NCBI RefSeq assembly: GCF_001898575.1
Contig: NZ_MKUD01000003.1
Location: 1-64,000 of the forward strand
Direction of reading: 5' to 3'
From: Spirosoma sp. 48-14
Lineage (GTDB): Bacteria; Bacteroidota; Bacteroidia; Cytophagales; Spirosomataceae
DNA: 64,000 nt
Shown here: positions 18,905 to 27,008 of the stretch, one piece after another
Position numbering within the stretch: the first letter of the stretch is position 1
How the letters are laid out: each line of letters starts with the position of its first letter
Translations under genes and position numbers: made by a program
Notes under the pieces: generated by a model
What the model saw: the letters and a program-made list of their open reading frames with translations, nothing else
Databases searched by the model: none
Told to the model about the DNA's origin: nothing

Positions 18905-19315
18905 TCATGCTGGCGTAATCGGGGCTTTCTTAAATCGGCCCCAGGCTATGAAAGCCGCCAGACTGGCAAAAACAATATTGACGCCAATAACCGATGCTTC
19001 TCCCCGTATAACGTGGAAGATACTGGCACACAGCATAAGTACAATAATACCACTTGCCGCTATAGGCGTAAGAATGGGCCGAATGCGCAGCCATGCAGGA
19101 AGAATCAACCCCAGAGCACTCAATACATCAATGATGCCAGTCGATTTTACCAGTATTGCCGGAATTTGCCCTGTCCAGGGCCACATAGCCGATAGTTTAT
19201 CGATGGGCTGAAATAGCTTCATCCAGGCTGCCCAGACAAAACTGACAGCTAGTACGATCTGGATAATCCAAAGAAAGATGTGAATGACTTGCGATGATTG
19301 TTTCGGTGTTACCAT
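18905..19315 (-). CDS. DoxX-family membrane protein
   Basis: 136 residues from the ATG at 19315 (MVTPKQSSQVIHIFLWI). Two earlier in-frame ATGs (19333 and 19435) would add polar residues before the first helix. Four hydrophobic helices carry DoxX features, including VWAAWMKLFQP in helix 1 and GIIDVLSALGLILPAW. The family is linked to quinone-related electron transfer and redox stress in some species, but most members are uncharacterised. The HxlR-type regulator gene is divergent 126 bases away and probably controls it. Confidence 0.82.
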   Translation of the reverse strand: MVTPKQSSQVIHIFLWIIQIVLAVSFVWAAWMKLFQPIDKLSAMWPWTGQIPAILVKSTGIIDVLSALGLILPAWLRIRPILTPIAASGIIVLMLCASIFHVIRGEASVIGVNIVFASLAAFIAWGRFKKAPITPA

Positions 19316-19441
19316 TCTACAGAGATTTTGCATGAATGGAACAAAAGTATTCCCCCTTGCCTTTTGCCTGAAAGCACTATCCCGATCGGTCGATACTAGC
19401 CATCTGGATAGTAATGCATTGCACAGAAACCCCATAAAGAC

Positions 19442-19783
19442 ATGCTGACTGGTGAAGGCTGCCCCAAATCGATACGTTCCATCAACGATGCGTTAGAAGC
19501 CGTAGAAGGCAAATGGAAGCTGATGATCTTATTTGTGCTATCATCAGGCCCCAAACGGTTTACACAATTGACCAGAGAGGTAGCCGGGATTACAGATAAA
19601 ACCCTGTCAAAAGAATTGAAAAGCCTGGAGGAAAATGAACTTATCAAACGGGATGTATTCGATACTTTCCCGCCCACAGTTGAATACTCCATCACCCCCC
19701 ACGGGCTATCGCTCGAAAACGTTGTCGAAGCACTGCATTACTGGGGATTATCCCATCGCCGGAAGATTATTGGCAAAGAATAA
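19442..19783 (+). CDS. HxlR-family transcriptional regulator
   Basis: 113 residues. It is a winged helix with the HxlR pattern: Cys7 in GEGCPKSI, then VEGKWKLMILFVLSSGPKRF, ITDKTLSKELKSLEENELI and the wing VEYSITPHG. The family responds to aldehydes, quinones or thiol stress, usually by modification of the conserved N-terminal cysteine, and regulates a divergent redox gene. The divergent DoxX-like gene fits that arrangement. Confidence 0.93.
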   Translation: MLTGEGCPKSIRSINDALEAVEGKWKLMILFVLSSGPKRFTQLTREVAGITDKTLSKELKSLEENELIKRDVFDTFPPTVEYSITPHGLSLENVVEALHYWGLSHRRKIIGKE

Positions 19784-19967
19784 AGGCAGCTTCAACCCAG
19801 CCCAATTCGTGGCTTACAAGGCAATTCAATAATAGCTAATTCGTTATTTTTCAATAAAATCCACCGCTTAATCAATCTTTTTACGGTGAATTTTCGTTAC
19901 CTATTTATACAGCCTTTCTACTGATCTGGCGGTTGGTTAGAAAGGTCTTATCTTATGGGTAATTAAG

Positions 19968-20000
19968 AAATGCTGACTCTGGTTAGAGTCAGCATTTTTT
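19968..20000 (+). terminator. Strong intrinsic terminator
   Basis: AATGCTGACTC pairs with GAGTCAGCATT around a short loop and is followed by a T6 run. It is 185 bases from the HxlR stop, so it may end that transcript or an unrecognised small RNA. Confidence 0.8.
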
Positions 20001-20076
20001 GTTTATAGCGCCCGACCAGCCAACAAGCCGATCCTGAAACGCTCCTGATGACTGACTGGAAATGTCCAAATACAAC

Positions 20077-20111
20077 AAACCCCTTACCAGAAAATCTGAT
20101 AAGGGGATTTT
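20077..20111. terminator. Hairpin with CCCCTTA/TAAGGGG stem
   Basis: CCCCTTA (20080-20086) pairs with TAAGGGG (20100-20106), and CAGA/TCTG pairs inside after one mismatched position. A TTTT run follows. No gene ends close by. Confidence 0.5.
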
Positions 20112-20258
20112 GATTACTAGGGGCTTTAAAACTCTTATTGGTATTACAAAAGTAGTCGTTGACAGCGGGCTCAAACTAACCAGGATCATGCCTTAAACTG
20201 ATTATAGTCAGTACGTATCCGTGATAATGACCTTACAGGGCTTTCTGGTCATACTAAT

Positions 20259-20376
20259 CTGTCCGCTTTGTCCGACAGTGAACAGTCTTTGTCCACAAGC
20301 GGACAGAGTAGCAAAATGGCACAAAAGATAACATACTGATTATCAGTAATATTACTTAATTGGCACAAGCTTTGGA
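20259..20376 (+). promoter_or_regulatory. Candidate sigma54 promoter with upstream palindrome
   Basis: TTGGCACA at 20360-20367 followed by TTTGGA at 20371-20376 gives GG-N10-GG, one base away from the GG-N10-GC core of sigma54 promoters. About 55-100 bases upstream, CTGTCCGCTT (20259-20268) and AAGCGGACAG (20297-20306) form a perfect 10-bp inverted repeat, a suitable place for an enhancer-binding protein. The ATG at 20432 follows. Confidence 0.5.
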
Positions 20377-20431
20377 TTAACTAGGGCATACCAGTAAACA
20401 ACATCCTTAAACGCTAAACACAGCAACTACC

Positions 20432-20806
20432 ATGTTACCACTACTGAATACCCTGGCCGCTTCAATCCTATTGAGTGCTTCTACCCTGTTCAACCCAACC
20501 ACGCCCAAAACGCTGTCGTTCGATGCCAGCGCCTACGTAACCGTTAACCACGAAATTCGGGTGGCTGTCCAGAAATCGACTGATATGCCGGTCGTCGTCC
20601 TGCTGAAGAACAAGAACAACAAAGTCCTCTATGAGCAAAGCATTGGCCGCAAAGAAGCCAAATATGCAGTCAAACTAAATGTAGAAGAGCTTGCCGACGG
20701 TGATTACGAACTAGAGATCAAGTCGTCGGAAGGTAGCATCACCAAGCAATTAAACCTGTCGACCCAGGCTGTTCAGCAAACAGGTCGCATCATTGCCATG
20801 CAATAA
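20432..20806 (+). CDS. Small secreted beta-sandwich protein, paralogue of the 8.4-kb gene
   Basis: 124 residues. A hydrophobic N-terminus (LLNTLAASILLSASTLF) serves as a signal peptide. The beta-rich body reads VVLLKNKNNKVLYEQSIGRK, then ELADGDYELEIKSS and the final GRIIAMQ. Strand order and end match the protein at 8354-8755. It is probably periplasmic or surface-exposed; function unknown. Unlike its paralogue, its upstream region has a sigma54-like promoter and not a TAnnTTTG box, so the two copies may be expressed under different conditions. Confidence 0.72.
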   Translation: MLPLLNTLAASILLSASTLFNPTTPKTLSFDASAYVTVNHEIRVAVQKSTDMPVVVLLKNKNNKVLYEQSIGRKEAKYAVKLNVEELADGDYELEIKSSEGSITKQLNLSTQAVQQTGRIIAMQ

Positions 20807-20828
20807 GTCAGGACACAGGACACCTCAT

Positions 20829-20855
20829 AAAAAACCCGACACAGGTCGGGTTTTT
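20829..20855. terminator. Bidirectional intrinsic terminator
   Basis: AAAAAACCCGAC pairs with GTCGGGTTTTT around a 4-nt loop. It lies between convergent genes and has A- and T-runs on the two sides. Confidence 0.88.
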
Positions 20856-20859
20856 ATGT

Positions 20860-21705
20860 TTACTGGCGGTTCTTTAACTGGCGCAGAATGGCCCGTAACT
20901 CATTGGGCTTCCGCATATAGGGCGACAGATCAAATAAAGCTACTTTACGAAATTCGACCGGGTGGCTTTCGCTTTGCAGAGAAATATACCCTTCGCGGAT
21001 AAGCTGTCCATCATTCTTAACGGCCTGATCGTAGTTGATTACGTTCCCTCCACCAATTTGTGGCTTTTCATACGATAGCACCGTATCACCTTCCACGATA
21101 TGCTTCACGAGCGAATCGCCCAATACCAACGCTTCGGCATGAACCCATTGATCGCCAGCGTAGGTTTTTGAATTGGAGTCGATACAATGCGGAGTGAACA
21201 GTTTTCCATTCATCACTACATTCGTACCAGGGGTACACAGGTTCGCTGTATGCCGTTCATGCTTCCCATCGCCCCCCAGCAGTTGCATTTCCAGCGAGAT
21301 CGGAAAATCCTGCTTCAGCCCCATCGTTTCAGGCGCCTGACCATGTAACATAGCCCCACTATTACGCACTGCCCAACCAGGCCCGCCCTTCACCTGATCG
21401 CCAACGAATCGGTATTCGACCACCAATAAGTAGGCAGAAAAAGGCTTTTTATAGAAAATATGGCCATATTGCTCATCAAAGGCAGAATACTGATCATACC
21501 GTACGACTAGCTTACCATCGTCTACCCGGAAGGTATTTCCATAGTTATCGTTCAGTGGATGGCCTGCTATTTTAACAGACCAGTTCATGAGGTCTTTTCC
21601 GTTGAAAAGCTGAATCCATCGATCAGCTAGTTTGTTTTTGGCAGACTGAGCCACACAAACGGTGGTCATAAACCATACACAAATTAGTAACAGCAGTTGG
21701 CGCAT
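20860..21705 (-). CDS. Secreted DUF1080 protein (3-keto-disaccharide hydrolase family)
   Basis: 281 residues with a signal peptide (about 1-19, ending VCVAQ). The domain opens with the family motif WIQLFNGKDLMNWSVKI and continues with VEYRF, SGAMLHG and ISLEMQLLGGDG, a concanavalin-like fold assigned to PF06439. Characterised relatives hydrolyse 3-keto-glycosides in the periplasm. This copy stands alone without an oxidoreductase partner, unlike the second DUF1080 gene at 46838-47578. Substrate unknown. Confidence 0.85.
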   Translation of the reverse strand: MRQLLLLICVWFMTTVCVAQSAKNKLADRWIQLFNGKDLMNWSVKIAGHPLNDNYGNTFRVDDGKLVVRYDQYSAFDEQYGHIFYKKPFSAYLLVVEYRFVGDQVKGGPGWAVRNSGAMLHGQAPETMGLKQDFPISLEMQLLGGDGKHERHTANLCTPGTNVVMNGKLFTPHCIDSNSKTYAGDQWVHAEALVLGDSLVKHIVEGDTVLSYEKPQIGGGNVINYDQAVKNDGQLIREGYISLQSESHPVEFRKVALFDLSPYMRKPNELRAILRQLKNRQ

Positions 21706-21829
21706 AGGGCATTGATTGATTAATACGGACGATTCCTGTACAAAAAAGAATAAAGTATCCGAAATTGTCTGGCTTTCCCATAAAATAATCGTGAACCTGA
21801 TGAGGTTCTTTCACTTTACTCACAGCCGC

Positions 21830-22270
21830 ATGACGATTCATATAGCAACACTAGACGACCTGGACGAATGGCTGAAACTGACGCTGGCGCTCTGGCCCGA
21901 TTCCGATTCGAATGAACTACGAGAGATACTGATCAACATTCATCAATCAGCGAAAGAAGATGGATTTATTGTACGGAATGATCAGGGTGTAGCCATTGGT
22001 TTTATGAATCTATCCCTACGCACCGACTATGTGCCGGGTGCTACAAAATTCCCCGTCGCCTTTCTGGAAGGCATTTATGTACAGCCTGCGTATCAACAAC
22101 GGGGAATCGGTCAGATGCTGGTTCAGCGAGCCGAACAATGGGCACGGGACAAAGGCTGCCTCGAACTCGCTTCCGACGTAGAGCTCTCGAATTCGACCGG
22201 CAAAGCGTTTCATAAGAAAGCTGGTTTTGAGGAAGTAGAACGGGTTATTCAGTTCATCAAAATCCTGTAG
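21830..22270 (+). CDS. GNAT acetyltransferase resembling AAC(6')-I
   Basis: 146 residues from the ATG at 21830 (MTIHIATLDDLDEWLKL). Earlier in-frame ATGs at 21800 and 21716 add residues unlike the family. The GNAT signature is FLEGIYVQPAYQQRGIGQML, with acetyl-CoA contacts at QQRGIG. Other segments match chromosomal aminoglycoside 6'-N-acetyltransferases closely: LALWPD, GFMNLSLRTDYVPG, GCLELASDVE and HKKAGFEEVERV. Length also fits (about 145). The native substrate may be something else, as for other chromosomal relatives. It has no mobile-element context and looks like a resident gene. Confidence 0.8.
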   Translation: MTIHIATLDDLDEWLKLTLALWPDSDSNELREILINIHQSAKEDGFIVRNDQGVAIGFMNLSLRTDYVPGATKFPVAFLEGIYVQPAYQQRGIGQMLVQRAEQWARDKGCLELASDVELSNSTGKAFHKKAGFEEVERVIQFIKIL

Positions 22271-22587
22271 TGTTTTATAGCTGATTATTATCTCTGGCGG
22301 CTCTAGCCTGTATATTGAGAGGGTATCAATGATCGAATTACGCAGTCGTTCAATGTAGCCGATGCGAATGTTCAACACTAATTTACTCACAAACAGCACT
22401 ATAAACCTTAGATTAAAACAGGTGGTGGATAGGACGTTTTAACCACCGTTCGCTCTAAGAGAGCCAATCCCATAATCTGCACTAAATTAATCTAACCAAT
22501 CCGTTCGCGTGGTAGTTACAGAAGGCAGCATAACTGGGTGGATAAACCCAGGCTGTTTAACTGGTTTCACTACCCTTTCCAACGAAC
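22271..22587. other. Intergenic region, nothing recognised
   Basis: I see no gene, tRNA or strong terminator in these 317 bases. GGTGGTGG near 22421 and AACCACC near 22440 could pair weakly. No TAnnTTTG box was found before the topoisomerase gene. Confidence 0.4.
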
Positions 22588-23655
22588 GTGAATTTACTGG
22601 AATTAGCACACGATCCGGTTCAGGCTGCTCAGGCCGCCCGGCTTATTTACATGAACGATACCATGCCTGGTATTCATCGGCAGCGGCATGGTCAACAGTT
22701 TGTTTATGTTGATCCTAAAGGCAACCCTCTGGATGATGAAACAACCTTGAGCCGTATTCGAAGTATGGCCCTCCCTCCGGCCTGGGAAAATGTCTGGATC
22801 AGTCCTAAACCCAACGGGCATTTACAGGCTACGGGTATCGACACCAAACAACGAAAACAATATCGATACCATGCCAAATGGAACGCCATTCGGAGTGAAA
22901 CGAAATTCTTTCGGATGGTTGCTTTTGGTGAAGCCCTGCCGTCGTTGCGAGCGCGCATTACGAAGGATTTAAAACAACAGACCCTATCCCGTGACAAAGT
23001 CATTGCCATTGCGCTGAGTGTCATGGAGCAAACACTGATTCGAATAGGCAATGCAAGTTACGAGAAAGAATACGGCTCGTATGGACTAACCACGCTTAAA
23101 GACCGACACGTTAAACTCGAAGGCAGCGATGTTCGGTTTAGCTTTAAGGGAAAGAAAGGCATTTATCACGATATTATGCTCCACGACCGACGGCTGGCTC
23201 GTCTGGTAAAAGCCTGCCGTGATATTCCGGGTAAAGAACTGTTTCAATACCTGGATCAGCAGGGTGAACGACACTCGATCGATTCGGGCATGGTTAACGA
23301 TTATCTGCGCGAAACGATGGATGGCGATTTTTCGGCCAAAGATTTTCGTACCTGGGCAGGTACTGTCAATGCGTTACGGCTGCTGGTTGAACTGGGGCCT
23401 TGCGATAATGAGAAAGAAGCGAAAAGAAACGTTAATACAGTACTCGATCAGGTTGCACACCGATTAGGTAATACGCGAACGGTTTGCCGAAAACATTACG
23501 TACATCCCCAAATCCTGGATGCCTATGAGTGTCAGGATCTGGTACCTTACTTTAGGCAAAAAGCCCGGTTCCGCCAAACCAGCCCTTATGGTCTTGATGG
23601 CGTTGAGAAACTTCTGCTCAAGTTTCTGAATGATCAGATCAAGGTAGCCAAATGA
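22588..23655 (+). CDS. DNA topoisomerase IB (poxvirus type)
   Basis: 355 residues, with GTG as the start codon at 22588. Two-domain poxvirus-type enzyme: an N-terminal clamp (PKGNPLDDETTLSRIRSMALPPAWENVW, split here by function only) and a C-terminal catalytic domain with RYHAKWNAIRSETKF, GSYGLTTLKDRHV, KDFRTWAGTVNAL and nucleophile Tyr304 in CRKHYVHPQIL. It relaxes supercoils through a 3'-phosphotyrosine link in the cytoplasm. Some bacterial enzymes have a role in repair. The gene ends in a perfect palindrome shared with the converging TolC gene. Confidence 0.93.
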   Translation: MNLLELAHDPVQAAQAARLIYMNDTMPGIHRQRHGQQFVYVDPKGNPLDDETTLSRIRSMALPPAWENVWISPKPNGHLQATGIDTKQRKQYRYHAKWNAIRSETKFFRMVAFGEALPSLRARITKDLKQQTLSRDKVIAIALSVMEQTLIRIGNASYEKEYGSYGLTTLKDRHVKLEGSDVRFSFKGKKGIYHDIMLHDRRLARLVKACRDIPGKELFQYLDQQGERHSIDSGMVNDYLRETMDGDFSAKDFRTWAGTVNALRLLVELGPCDNEKEAKRNVNTVLDQVAHRLGNTRTVCRKHYVHPQILDAYECQDLVPYFRQKARFRQTSPYGLDGVEKLLLKFLNDQIKVAK

Positions 23656-23689
23656 TTGAGCGTGGCGAATTAATTCGCCACGCTCAATC
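23654..23689. terminator. 36-bp perfect palindrome overlapping a stop codon
   Basis: Bases 23654-23671 are the exact reverse complement of 23672-23689 with no spacer, centred on AATTAATT. It starts inside the topoisomerase TGA and ends 9 bases before the converging TolC-family gene. No T-run follows. It probably forms the 3' hairpin of both mRNAs. Confidence 0.7.
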
Positions 23690-23698
23690 CTATATCCT

Positions 23699-25087
23699 TT
23701 ACAATCCCAATTGCTGAGTAATCGTACTACTCAACCGAAGTAACTCTATCTCAGTCGCTTTAGCCGTATACTCAGCCTCTATCAGACGGGTCTGAGCATC
23801 TACAGACGTACGCTGTACATCCCGGAATTCAACAAAGGTTGAATTCCCGATCCGGTAGCGATCATAGGCAATCTCGACGTTCTGGTTAGCCAACTGGTTA
23901 TTTAATACTTCCAGATTCAGAATACGCAGGCTGTTCTGATAGGCCTGGTATGTCTGACTAAGTGCCGTAATGAGTTGAAGCCGCTGGCTCGATTCCTGGT
24001 CCTGAGCAATGATTGTATTGACCTTGGCATTCTGAATCTGCCGTTTCAGATTGTAGCCATTAAAAATGGGAATCGACGCCACCACGTTATACGTAATAGC
24101 ACTTGTTCGGCCTGTAGCAACCCCAAAGCCCCCCTGGTTATCGATAAACTGGTAGTTGTAGCCCGTCTGTGCGGTAACAAGCGGAAGTTGCGCTGAATTC
24201 GCTAATTGTACGTTTAAATCCGCTACAGCCCGGTTAAGTACAGCCGCTGCCAGTAAGGGGTTGTTCGCGTTTAACGATTCCTGAAGAGGAGCTAACTGAA
24301 GATTTGGGCGAGCGACAATGGTATCCCGAATAGAGAACTCTGTCTGTGGATCACGGATCAACAAATTATTCAGGATGATTTTCGCATTCCGTAATGCCTG
24401 TTCCTGCGACAGTAGCGCTGCACTATCCGTATTATAATCAACCTGCGCACTCAGGAAATCGACTTTTGAACGCGTTCCTACTTCATAGTTAGCACGGGCC
24501 AGCTCAAGCCGTTCACGCGAAATGTCGAGGGCCTGGCTAAAGGTGATTAGCCGACGCAATTGGCGAACCACATCATAGTAGCTCGTAGTTACACTGGCTA
24601 TAGTAGCTTCTACATTTGCGCGGGTATTGACGGTGCTTATCTTGAGCAACTGCTCAAGTTGCGAATAGAATGATCGCCGATAATACCCATTAAAAACGGT
24701 GTAGTTCAGGTTGACCCCCAGGTTCGATGTCCGGTTAAATATCCCACTTCCTTCTCGGGGAGGCTGAAGGTTACCAATGGTTGTTTGCCGAAAGCTTTGC
24801 AGGCTTCCGTTTGAGTTGCCATTGAATGTCAACGAAGGTAGATAGCCTGCATTCCCTTTACTGTAGTTATTCCGGGAAATCTCCTCCTGAGAACGATTAA
24901 TATGAATTTGATAGTTCTTACTAACAGCCTGATCAATTGCCTGTTGAAGCGTTAACAACTCACCCGGCTGGGGCAGGGTGGCCATGGTGAAAGTTCGTTG
25001 CTGAGCGCGTTGGATTGCATTAGGAGTTTGTTGAGAAAAAGCCAAAAAAGGTAGGCAGGCAAAAAGAAGACAACTGCTGAGTTTCAT
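23699..25087 (-). CDS. TolC-family outer-membrane efflux protein
   Basis: 462 residues with a signal peptide (LFACLPFLAFSQ, about 1-19). Two OEP repeats of alternating beta hairpins and long helices are visible: the first begins TLQQAIDQAVSKNYQIHINR near 50, the second runs NRAVADLNVQLANSAQLPLV onwards from about 290. Helical stretches such as YEVGTRSKVDFLSAQVDYNT and YRIGNSTFVEFRDVQRTSVD are the conserved repeat pair. Such proteins form trimeric channels across the outer membrane and periplasm for RND or ABC pumps. No pump gene is adjacent, so the partner is unknown. Confidence 0.9.
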   Translation of the reverse strand: MKLSSCLLFACLPFLAFSQQTPNAIQRAQQRTFTMATLPQPGELLTLQQAIDQAVSKNYQIHINRSQEEISRNNYSKGNAGYLPSLTFNGNSNGSLQSFRQTTIGNLQPPREGSGIFNRTSNLGVNLNYTVFNGYYRRSFYSQLEQLLKISTVNTRANVEATIASVTTSYYDVVRQLRRLITFSQALDISRERLELARANYEVGTRSKVDFLSAQVDYNTDSAALLSQEQALRNAKIILNNLLIRDPQTEFSIRDTIVARPNLQLAPLQESLNANNPLLAAAVLNRAVADLNVQLANSAQLPLVTAQTGYNYQFIDNQGGFGVATGRTSAITYNVVASIPIFNGYNLKRQIQNAKVNTIIAQDQESSQRLQLITALSQTYQAYQNSLRILNLEVLNNQLANQNVEIAYDRYRIGNSTFVEFRDVQRTSVDAQTRLIEAEYTAKATEIELLRLSSTITQQLGL

Positions 25088-25199
25088 TGATTAACGGTTA
25101 TAACTACAAGTAGGACAAAAGTAAGAGAATCTGCAATTGGCCCGTCAGCTTATCAACCTTTCGTTTAACTTGCACACTATCTTTTTTTCCCCAACCTGT

Positions 25200-26831
25200 A
25201 TGAAACACCTTTTTCTACTATTTTCTACTCTATCGCTCCTATTGTCTGGGTGTTCCTTCAAAAAAAAGGCAGATTTGCTCGTAACCAATGCCCGCATTTA
25301 CACCGCTGATTCGAGCTTTTCGATGGCCAATGCCTTTGCCATAAAAGATGGAAAATTTTTAGCTGTCGGCGACGGTCAGACACTGGCTAAGGAATACGAA
25401 GCTGCTACGCAGGTCGATCTGGCTGGCCAACCTGTCTATCCCGGTTTTTACGATCCACATGCCCATTTCCTGGGGCTTGGCCAGGTACTCGATCAGGCCG
25501 ATCTGGTTGGCGCCGAATCCTACGATGAAGTCATTAATCGACTCAAAACCTTTTATCAGGCTCATCCAAATGTAATCTGGCTGACGGGCCGGGGCTGGGA
25601 TCAAAATGACTGGCCCGAAAAAGTATTCCCTACCAAAGAGAAATTAGATGAAGCCTTTCCAAACGTTCCGGTTGCTCTGACCCGTATTGACGGGCACGCC
25701 TTACTCGTCAATTCAAAAGCACTTCGTCTGGCAAACGTAACAGGCGGATCGCAGGTAGCCGGTGGAGAAGTAGTTCTGGACGCTGGGCAACCCACAGGTG
25801 TGCTGGTCGATAATGCCATGCAGTTTGTAAAACGGGTCATCCCTCGCCCGGATGCCAGCGACAAAGCCCGGATGCTGCTCAATGCCGAAAAGGCCTGTGT
25901 AGCTTTGGGCCTCACCACCGTATCCGATGCGGGTATTAGCCCCGACGAAATCAATTTGATCGATAGCCTTCAACAGGCTGGCAAGCTGAAAATCCGGGAT
26001 TATGCGATGGTTAGTCTGGGCGAGCCTAACCTGAATTATTTTCTGAAGCGTGGTCCGTTTCAAACCGACCGTTTAACGGTTCGCTCGTTCAAGCTATATG
26101 CCGATGGAGCCTTAGGATCGCGGGGGGCCTGCCTTCGCAAACCATACAGCGACCGCCCCGAAACCAGTGGCTTTCTTTTGCTTAGCCCCTCCGAACTGGA
26201 ACGGGTCACTAAGTTACTGTACAACTCTAAATTTCAGGCCAATACGCATTGCATTGGCGATTCGGCCAACCACCTGATGCTCGATCTGTATGGGCGCTTA
26301 CTGGAAGGCAAAAACAACCGTCGCTGGCGGATTGAACATGCTCAGGTGGTTTCGCCCGAAGACGTCTGGAAATTTGGCCGCTATTCCATTATTCCGTCAG
26401 TCCAGCCTACTCATGCTACCTCCGATATGTACTGGGCAGGTGATCGGTTAGGAGCCATTCGGGTAAAAGGTGCCTATGCATTCAACGATCTGATGAAACA
26501 GAATAGTCTGATTGCATTCGGCAGCGATTTTCCGGTAGAAGCCGTCAATCCCTTATTTGGCTTTCACGCGGCTGTAGCCCGGCAGGATGCAAAGAATTAT
26601 CCCGCAGGTGGCTATCAGATGGAAAATGCGGTTGATCGAAAATCAGCTTTGCTGGCCATGACCCGCTGGGCGGCCTACGCCTGTTTCGAAGATCACCTGC
26701 GCGGCTGTATCGCTCCCGGCAAACAAGCGGACTTCGTCATTCTGGATCAGGACATTATGCTGATTCCCAACCCGAAAATCCGGCAAACTAAAGTACGTCA
26801 AACCTGGATCAACGGTGAACGTGTATTTTAA
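25200..26831 (+). CDS. Amidohydrolase (YtcJ-like) lipoprotein
   Basis: 543 residues from the ATG at 25200, which opens a lipoprotein signal with lipobox LLSGC. An upstream in-frame ATG at 25137 would bury it. The amidohydrolase-3 pattern is complete: ADLLVTNARIYTAD, metal ligands in FYDPHAHF, GRGWDQNDWP, KLYADGALGSRGA, THCIGDSANH, RIEHAQVV and GSDFPVE, then the final composite-sheet strand DFVILDQDIM. The enzyme hydrolyses an amide or related bond with a metal centre. Substrate cannot be predicted. Placement on the envelope, not in the cytoplasm, is inferred from the signal. Confidence 0.9.
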   Translation: MKHLFLLFSTLSLLLSGCSFKKKADLLVTNARIYTADSSFSMANAFAIKDGKFLAVGDGQTLAKEYEAATQVDLAGQPVYPGFYDPHAHFLGLGQVLDQADLVGAESYDEVINRLKTFYQAHPNVIWLTGRGWDQNDWPEKVFPTKEKLDEAFPNVPVALTRIDGHALLVNSKALRLANVTGGSQVAGGEVVLDAGQPTGVLVDNAMQFVKRVIPRPDASDKARMLLNAEKACVALGLTTVSDAGISPDEINLIDSLQQAGKLKIRDYAMVSLGEPNLNYFLKRGPFQTDRLTVRSFKLYADGALGSRGACLRKPYSDRPETSGFLLLSPSELERVTKLLYNSKFQANTHCIGDSANHLMLDLYGRLLEGKNNRRWRIEHAQVVSPEDVWKFGRYSIIPSVQPTHATSDMYWAGDRLGAIRVKGAYAFNDLMKQNSLIAFGSDFPVEAVNPLFGFHAAVARQDAKNYPAGGYQMENAVDRKSALLAMTRWAAYACFEDHLRGCIAPGKQADFVILDQDIMLIPNPKIRQTKVRQTWINGERVF

Positions 26832-26870
26832 ACTATAGCCCACCTCTACGAAGTTGTTTGCGTTCGTGGT

Positions 26871-27008
26871 GTCAGGTTCTTAAACCTGACGTGATCGGTT
26901 TCTCAAAACCGAGCCAGACTGACCGTTCGGTTTTGAGAAACCTCACGAAGGGCAGATTTGAGAATCTGCCCTCACCCCAGCTGGGCAAAATGCTGTAAAT
27001 TGACTAAC
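26871..27008. repeat. Cluster of three hairpins including dispersed repeat, copy B
   Basis: Three inverted repeats follow each other: GTCAGGTT/AACCTGAC (26871-26890), a perfect 16-bp pair (26897-26912 with 26927-26942) and GGGCAGATT/AATCTGCCC (26950-26971). The last, with its right flank CCCTCACCC and TGCTGTAAATTGACTAAC, matches the repeat at 10721-10775. The cluster lies between two convergent genes and probably also ends their transcripts. Confidence 0.75.

Larger units (their letters stand above)
19784..20431. other. Long intergenic region with terminators and a sigma54-like promoter
   Basis: This 648-base gap holds no convincing gene. It contains two hairpins (19968-20000 and 20077-20111), an inverted repeat at 20259-20306 and a sigma54-like promoter at 20360-20376. 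The first terminator lies 185 bases after the HxlR stop, which leaves room for a long 3' UTR or a small RNA. I could not identify a known RNA family. Confidence 0.5.

Noticed and set aside
18711..18908. Minus-strand 65-codon frame between the AraC and DoxX genes
   Set aside because: It fills a promoter gap, has no domain and overlaps the DoxX stop. It is likely a chance frame.
19989..20189. Minus-strand 66-codon frame in the long spacer
   Set aside because: It runs through two hairpins and shows no domain. It is probably not coding.
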